The notes under the pieces are model-generated. The model had not been told where the DNA came from. It saw nothing but the letters and a program-made list of their open reading frames with translations, and did no database searches. A DNA stretch of 8,313 nt from Actinomycetota bacterium (lineage in GTDB: Bacteria; Actinomycetota; Actinomycetes; S36-B12): contig WLHM01000044.1 in NCBI GenBank assembly GCA_009702725.1, positions 1 through 8,313 on the forward strand, in the 5' to 3' direction. How positions within the stretch are numbered: the first letter of the stretch is position 1; every line of letters begins with the position of its first letter. The position numbers and the translations under genes were made by a program. Shown here in pieces: positions 4,197 to 8,313 of the stretch.

Positions 4197-6936
4197 GAGA
4201 ACGCTCAGCACGGCGTCGATCTGCCCTACTAGCATTGGGATCTATTTCGACAATCCCGTCATCGTCAACTTCCATGGCGCCATGAACGACACCACCTGAC
4301 TCACTAGGTGCGGAGTACTCCATGTGGGCTGGCCTACTCGGCGCCAGCCCCTTAGCCAGCAGCGGCGCCTTAGGCGCAGCCGCTGCCGCGATCACCTCGC
4401 CGATTACTGACTCGGACTCATCTCCCACCGGTGCCGGGTCAGCGACCTGAACTTCGACATTGAACAAATAGCCAACGGTTTCCTCTTTGATGCCATCCAT
4501 CATTGCGTTGAATAGGTCAAAACCTTCACGCTGGTATTCAATTAGCGGATCGCGCTGCGCCATCGCGCGTAGGCCAATGCCATCGCGGAGATAATCCATC
4601 TCATAGAGATGCTCGCGCCATTTGCGGTCCAGCACTGACAAGATAACCCGCCGCTCAAGTTCACGGGCGACTTCGTCACCCAGGCTTTCCTCGCGGAGGT
4701 CATAGGCATGCTGGGCATCGTCTTTTAGTTCGGCCGCCAAGTAATCCTGGCTTAGCCCGGATCGGTCACCACCTGATGCTTGCTCGAGTTCGGTGATCGT
4801 GGCCTCTACCGGGTAAAGCTGCTTGAGTGCAGTCCAGAGTTGATCTAGATCCCAGTCCTCGGGATATCCATCCGCCGTTGCTGCACGCACGTACCCCTCT
4901 ACGGTGTCGCCGATGAAGTCACGTACCTGCTCTTCGATGTCTTCGCCTTCGAGTACCCGGCGACGCTCGTCATAGATAACCAACCGCTGGCGATTTAGCA
5001 CATCGTCGTACTTCAAGACATCCTTGCGGATTTCAAAGTTCTGCGCCTCAACCTGCGACTGCGCAGATCGGATGGCGTTGGTGACCATCTTGGCTTCAAT
5101 AGGCACATCATCAGGTACGTTGAATCGACGCAGGAAGGAGTCGACCATGTCGGCCTTGAACAACCGCATGAGGTCGTCCTGCAGTGATAGGTAGAACTGG
5201 GATTCACCAGGATCACCCTGGCGGCCAGAGCGCCCACGCAACTGATTGTCAATACGACGCGACTCATGGCGCTCGGTCGCGAGCACATAGAGGCCGCCAA
5301 GGGAGACAACTTCGTCATGCTCGGCTTTAACCGCACCTCGCGCCTGCTCAATAGCCGCGGGCCAAGCGCTTTCGTAGGCCTCCGGGTCTTCTACCGGCGA
5401 TAACCCCTGCTGGGTTAGGGCCGCCGCCGCCATGAACTCAGGGTTGCCTCCCAACATGATGTCGGTACCGCGGCCAGCCATATTCGTGGCGACCGTGACC
5501 GCACCGCGCCTACCAGCCTGAGCCACAATGGCGGCTTCACGGTGGTGATGCTTTGCGTTGAGGACTTCGTGCGCAACCCCATTTTGTTTCAGGAGCTTGG
5601 ATAGATCCTCTGATTTTTCGACACTTGTGGTGCCCACCAAAATTGGCTGGCCCTGCTCGTGGCGCTCAACAATATCTGCGATAACAGCAGCGAGCTTGGC
5701 TTCGCCGGTGCGAAAAACCACATCGGCTTTATCGATTCGAACCATCGGACGATTCGTCGGGATTGGCACGACCCCGAGGTTGTAGATGGTCGAGAACTCA
5801 TTAGCTTCGGTCATTGCGGTGCCGGTCATGCCAGATAGGCGGGTATATAGCCGGAAAAAGTTCTGCAAGGTCACGGTCGCGAGAGTTTGATTCTCGGCCT
5901 TGATCTCCACTCCTTCTTTCGCTTCCAGTGATTGATGCAGGCCCTCGTTGTAACGGCGCCCCGCCAAGATGCGGCCAGTGTGTTCGTCGACGATGAGTAC
6001 CTCACCGTCGATAACCACATAGTCGCGATCCTTTTTGAACAGATCCTTGGCACGTATTGCGTTGTTTAAGAAACCAACGAGTGGAGTGTTGACCGTGTCA
6101 TAAAGATTATCGATACCTATTTGGTCTTCAATCTTGTCAATAGCTGACTCAAGAACGCCGATTGTCTTCTTCTTTTCGTCGACTTCATAATCCTCATCGC
6201 GCTTCAGCAGCTGCACCATCCGCGCGAACTCTGCGTACCAGCTATTTGCTTGGTCGGCCGGGCCGCTGATGATCAACGGGGTACGAGCCTCGTCAATAAG
6301 AATGGAGTCAACTTCATCGACAACCGCGAAATTGTGACCGCGCTGAACTAACTCCTCGCTCGACCACGCCATGTTGTCGCGCAAGTAGTCGAATCCGAAT
6401 TCATTATTGGTGCCGTAGGTGATATCAGCCGCATACGCAATGCGCCGCTCCGGCGGAGTCATCTTTGACAAAATTGTGCCAACCTCAAGGCCGAGGAAGC
6501 GGTGAACGCGCCCCATCCACTCACCATCTCGCTCGGCGAGGTAATCGTTAACCGTGACGACGTGAACGCCCTTGCCGGAAAGGGCATTTAGATATGCCGG
6601 CAAAGTCGAAACCAAGGTTTTGCCTTCACCTGTTCGCATCTCGGCGATATTGCCCATATGCAATGCGGCACCACCCATGATCTGTACGTCGTAGTGGCGC
6701 TGACCCAGCGTGCGACGGGCAGCTTCGCGCACCGTTGCAAAGGCCTCTGGAAGCAAGTCATCTAGTGACTCACCACCCTGATAGCGCTTCTTGAACTCCT
6801 CCGTTAGCGCCCGAAGCTCAGCATCGGTCAAGGAGACAAATTCATCCTCGATGGCGTTGACCGCGGTAGCGATGGCTTCGAGCCGCCGCAGGATCTTGCC
6901 TTCACCAACACGAAGGATTTTGTCCAGCACACCCAC
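4177..6936 (-). CDS. secA: Preprotein translocase ATPase SecA (SecA1 type)
   Basis: SecA is the ATP-driven motor that pushes unfolded preproteins through SecYEG. The 919 residues are full length. Visible elements: LGQRHYDVQIMGG nucleotide-binding region (78-89), Walker A MRTGEGKT (100-107), Walker B VVDEVDSILIDEARTPLIISGP (205-226, DEVD 207-210), the preprotein crosslinking region (about 230-375), YVVIDGEVLIVDEHTGR (306-322), TNMAGRGTDI (484-493), and the second ATPase motif QLRGRSGRQGDPG (565-577). The two-helix finger region contains LDRKWREHLYEMDYLRDGIGLRAMAQRDP. The tail (about 832-919) is a variable, Ala/Pro/acidic linker ending in ASRADRRRAERSRRKGGR. The CxCx8C(H/C) zinc motif that binds SecB in proteobacteria is absent. 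The start is GTG at 6936-6934, with only a modest GAAAGG site 9 nt upstream; GTG two codons downstream is an alternative. The gene is apparently monocistronic here. Confidence 0.99.
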   Translation of the reverse strand: MGVLDKILRVGEGKILRRLEAIATAVNAIEDEFVSLTDAELRALTEEFKKRYQGGESLDDLLPEAFATVREAARRTLGQRHYDVQIMGGAALHMGNIAEMRTGEGKTLVSTLPAYLNALSGKGVHVVTVNDYLAERDGEWMGRVHRFLGLEVGTILSKMTPPERRIAYAADITYGTNNEFGFDYLRDNMAWSSEELVQRGHNFAVVDEVDSILIDEARTPLIISGPADQANSWYAEFARMVQLLKRDEDYEVDEKKKTIGVLESAIDKIEDQIGIDNLYDTVNTPLVGFLNNAIRAKDLFKKDRDYVVIDGEVLIVDEHTGRILAGRRYNEGLHQSLEAKEGVEIKAENQTLATVTLQNFFRLYTRLSGMTGTAMTEANEFSTIYNLGVVPIPTNRPMVRIDKADVVFRTGEAKLAAVIADIVERHEQGQPILVGTTSVEKSEDLSKLLKQNGVAHEVLNAKHHHREAAIVAQAGRRGAVTVATNMAGRGTDIMLGGNPEFMAAAALTQQGLSPVEDPEAYESAWPAAIEQARGAVKAEHDEVVSLGGLYVLATERHESRRIDNQLRGRSGRQGDPGESQFYLSLQDDLMRLFKADMVDSFLRRFNVPDDVPIEAKMVTNAIRSAQSQVEAQNFEIRKDVLKYDDVLNRQRLVIYDERRRVLEGEDIEEQVRDFIGDTVEGYVRAATADGYPEDWDLDQLWTALKQLYPVEATITELEQASGGDRSGLSQDYLAAELKDDAQHAYDLREESLGDEVARELERRVILSVLDRKWREHLYEMDYLRDGIGLRAMAQRDPLIEYQREGFDLFNAMMDGIKEETVGYLFNVEVQVADPAPVGDESESVIGEVIAAAAAPKAPLLAKGLAPSRPAHMEYSAPSESGGVVHGAMEVDDDGIVEIDPNASRADRRRAERSRRKGGR

Positions 6937-6939
6937 AGT

Positions 6940-6951
6940 GAAAGGCCTTTC
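6940..6951. promoter_or_regulatory. 12-bp perfect palindrome over the secA ribosome binding site
   Basis: GAAAGGCCTTTC is a perfect 12-bp palindrome lying 3 nt upstream of the secA GTG on the minus strand. It contains the only Shine-Dalgarno-like sequence for secA (GAAAGG). It could be a DNA-binding site or, as RNA, a short stem hiding the ribosome binding site. Being short, it may be chance. Confidence 0.35.
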
Positions 6952-6956
6952 GGATC

Positions 6957-6972
6957 GGTCGACTAGGTCGAC
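6957..6972. repeat. Paired GTCGAC element upstream of secA
   Basis: GGTCGAC occurs at 6957-6963 and again at 6966-6972. Because GTCGAC is itself palindromic, the pair is both a direct repeat (9-bp spacing) and an inverted repeat (6-bp arms, 3-nt loop). It would fall in the 5' untranslated region or promoter of secA. An operator or a small leader hairpin is possible; no protein can be named. Confidence 0.4.
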
Positions 6973-7050
6973 GCTCTCGGGTAAATCACCGCACCAGCCC
7001 GCTGGCGCACTCCATCGTAGAGGTCACGAGGAGATCACGGCGTTCGGCGT

Positions 7051-7134
7051 GCCCCCGTCCACAGGGGAGCCGATTACCGGATCCCCCCGTCAACAGGGGA
7101 GCCGATTACCGGATCCCCCAGTCAACAGGGGAGC
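7051..7134. repeat. 32-bp tandem repeat, 2.6 copies, between secA and comF
   Basis: There are two full units, 7051-7082 and 7083-7114 (30 of 32 positions identical; differences at 7051 and 7060), and a 20-bp third copy at 7115-7134 (one difference at 7120). The core is GTCAACAGGGGAGC followed by CGATTACCGGAT. Each unit has a C-run and GGGG that can pair (TCCCC/GGGGA, loop about 9 nt). In copies 2 and 3 the preceding GGAT extends the arm. A 32-bp unit is not a multiple of three and there is no plausible gene here. This fills the 6937-7199 gap between the divergent secA and comF starts, where an hpf gene would often be expected. Confidence 0.85.
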
Positions 7135-7199
7135 GAGCGCCCCTTGCCCTGACGAGTAGCTGGTGAGCAGACTCCACCCGGGCCGCAAAGGGGGCGCAG

Positions 7200-7889
7200 A
7201 TGGGCGCTGGTCGGCTGCTGGACTCTTGTATCGACCTCGTGCTGAGCAGATCCTGTGTGGGCTGCGACGTACTCGGCACCACCTTGTGCCCATCGTGTTG
7301 GGCCTCGATGTGCCGACAGGTCGGGCCCCACCCGCAGATCACCGCCTGGCCGGTGGCCATCGGCACGCGATATCAGGACCAAGCCAAGGCCGCGATCATC
7401 GCCCACAAGGAGCATGGAGTTCGGTCCTTGACCGCCCCACTTGGCACTCTGCTGGCTTGCGCGATCGCTACCTTGACCACCGGACCAACGCTTTTGGTCA
7501 CCATTCCACCGCATCGCGACTCGGTTCGCGCTCGAGGAGCAGATACCACTTCACTGATCGCCCACCGGGCGGCTCAGGTGCTCACCCACGCTCATCAGCC
7601 AGCGCGGGTCCAGCAACTACTCATCCGCCACCTAGACAACGGCAAGCATGTCGGTAGGTCGGCGGCTCAGCGTCAGGAGGCAATCAAAGGCGCCTTCCTG
7701 CCGCGCCAAAAGCAAATTGTCAAACTAGCGAAATTTGCTGGTTACCGGATCATCGTGGTCGACGATGTGATAACCACGGGTGCGACAACTTTGGAGGCAG
7801 CACACACTTTGATTAAGGCTGACGTAATCGTTGCGGGTATCGCCGCGGTTGCGGGCACCCCTTCTCACTCTTGGCAATCTGCCACCTAG
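7200..7889 (+). CDS. comF: ComF family phosphoribosyltransferase-like protein
   Basis: The 229-residue ComF-type protein has an N-terminal cysteine pair arrangement CVGC (19-22) and CPSC (30-33), the probable zinc site, followed by a type I phosphoribosyltransferase fold. The PRPP-binding signature is IIVVDDVITTGATTLEA (184-200); the AIIAHKEHG segment (65-73) and TIPPHRDSVRARGAD (101-115) are also typical. In naturally competent bacteria ComF serves DNA uptake, but it is widespread in non-competent actinobacteria, where its role is unclear. ATG at 7200 is the only sensible start: the frame is closed by TGA at 7164, and a purine-rich AAAGGGGG lies 5 nt upstream. The gene looks intact. It lies opposite to secA and lpqB, whereas in many actinobacteria lpqB, comF and secA run the same way; it ends 7 bp from the lpqB stop. 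Confidence 0.88.
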   Translation: MGAGRLLDSCIDLVLSRSCVGCDVLGTTLCPSCWASMCRQVGPHPQITAWPVAIGTRYQDQAKAAIIAHKEHGVRSLTAPLGTLLACAIATLTTGPTLLVTIPPHRDSVRARGADTTSLIAHRAAQVLTHAHQPARVQQLLIRHLDNGKHVGRSAAQRQEAIKGAFLPRQKQIVKLAKFAGYRIIVVDDVITTGATTLEAAHTLIKADVIVAGIAAVAGTPSHSWQSAT

Positions 7890-7896
7890 CGCTGAA

Positions 7897-8313
7897 TCAA
7901 TTCGGATAAGCCGGTGAGGTACCACTGGTGCGCTTACGCCAGGTAGATCCCACATATTCATAAATCCAGCCGTCCGCTGCACCAACCAGTGGCGGAAGGC
8001 CTGGTGCCGACGCCACCATGACCGGCGCTTCGGGAGCGCCGATGCCGTTAACAGAACCCCTTGCCAAATTCAAATCAAACACCTGCAAAGACTCCGCGCC
8101 ATCACTTCCGAGCACAATTAAGGAGTTAGCTCCGGACCAAGAAACGCTGATGGCTTCGGTTAACCGAGTTTCTACCCTTATCGGATCAGCAACTGCCATC
8201 GGGGCGCCAGCGGTTGCTCTCACAATCACGCCTACGTAAAGTGTCGTACGAACTGCTGTTTGCACAATTAGTGCGCACCTAGTGCCATCGCGTGATGGAA
8301 CTGCGGCGAGCAA
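7897..8313 (-). CDS. lpqB: Lipoprotein LpqB, C-terminal fragment (5' end outside window)
   Basis: The last 138 or so residues of an LpqB-like protein enter from beyond 8313. Visible are beta-propeller-like blades: LAAVPSRDGTRCALIV, then TLYVGVIVRATAGAPMAVADP, then LTEAISVSWSGANSLIVLGSDGAESLQVFDLN, then a final VMVASAPGLPPLVGAADGWIYEY, ending in a short polar tail. SRDGTR-A-(L/I)-V and the W-x(4)-L-hydrophobic-V-L-G pattern are characteristic of the actinobacterial LpqB C-terminal domain. LpqB is an envelope lipoprotein that modulates the MtrAB two-component system. Its gene normally follows mtrB, which would then lie to the right of this window. The stop TGA (7899-7897) faces the comF stop at a distance of 7 bp, with no visible terminator. 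The lipobox lies outside and cannot be checked. Confidence 0.82.
   Translation of the reverse strand: MLAAVPSRDGTRCALIVQTAVRTTLYVGVIVRATAGAPMAVADPIRVETRLTEAISVSWSGANSLIVLGSDGAESLQVFDLNLARGSVNGIGAPEAPVMVASAPGLPPLVGAADGWIYEYVGSTWRKRTSGTSPAYPN

Noticed and set aside
7051..7134. Possible CRISPR array
   Set aside because: The 32-bp units are directly contiguous, without unique spacers, there are only 2.6 of them, and no cas gene is present. It is an ordinary tandem repeat.
6791..7159. 122-codon plus-strand frame running from secA antisense through the tandem repeat
   Set aside because: Most of it is a shadow of the secA 5' end, and the repeat unit is not a multiple of three. There is no protein signature and no RBS.
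7163..7657. 164-codon frame overlapping comF in another reading frame
   Set aside because: It is Arg/His/Pro-rich shadow translation inside comF, whose own frame carries the CxxC pairs and the PRPP-binding motif.

Overview
The window is a stretch of actinobacterial chromosome (Actinomycetota). GC looks to be in the mid-fifties by eye; I did not count it. The assignment rests on gene content and order: a lipoprotein LpqB C-terminus, a ComF-type phosphoribosyltransferase, a SecA1-type translocase, an Rv3235-family protein, an excisionase-type HTH protein, an SAF-domain membrane protein and a CpaE-like P-loop protein. This set is typical of the mtrAB-lpqB-secA neighbourhood of actinobacteria. 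The moderate GC would fit an aquatic or other streamlined lineage, but the sequence does not settle the order or family.

Layout, left to right. At 1-592 (+) lies the C-terminal part of an L,D-transpeptidase (cell-wall crosslinking) that enters from outside the window, with a Ser/Thr/Pro linker made of a 24-bp DNA repeat. It runs tail-to-tail, with a 23-bp overlap, into a two-gene minus-strand operon (2464 to 570). That operon holds an SAF-domain single-pass membrane protein (CpaB/RcpC-like) followed, through an ATGA overlap, by a CpaE/MinD-like protein. Divergent from it is a small MerR/excisionase-type HTH gene (2589-2828, +). The HTH gene again overlaps the tail of a minus-strand gene (3408-2794), whose product appears to be an internal duplication of a small beta-barrel, LSm-like unit. 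Divergent from that gene is the Rv3235-family gene (3623-4150, +), with a strong RBS and a candidate promoter. It converges on secA (6936-4177, -).

Upstream of secA is a 263-bp non-coding gap (6937-7199) with a palindrome at the secA start, a paired GTCGAC element and a 32-bp tandem repeat. Then comes comF (7200-7889, +), which converges with a 7-bp gap on the end of lpqB (from 8313, continuing outside the window, to 7897, -).

Functionally the window is about the cell envelope: peptidoglycan crosslinking (L,D-transpeptidase), Sec export (SecA), MtrAB-linked envelope signalling (LpqB) and a possible remnant or variant of Tad/Flp-pilus-type machinery (SAF plus CpaE). Set among these is a block of small proteins, conserved in actinobacteria but without known function. 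No mobile element, CRISPR array, tRNA or rRNA is visible. The least ordinary points are: (i) comF on the opposite strand to lpqB and secA, with the hpf gene that usually sits between comF and secA absent and a tandem repeat in its place; (ii) two identical 16-mers containing a perfect DnaA box, 900 bp apart, one in each divergent intergenic region of the uncharacterised block; (iii) the duplicated LSm-like protein; (iv) repeated 3'-end overlaps of convergent genes.
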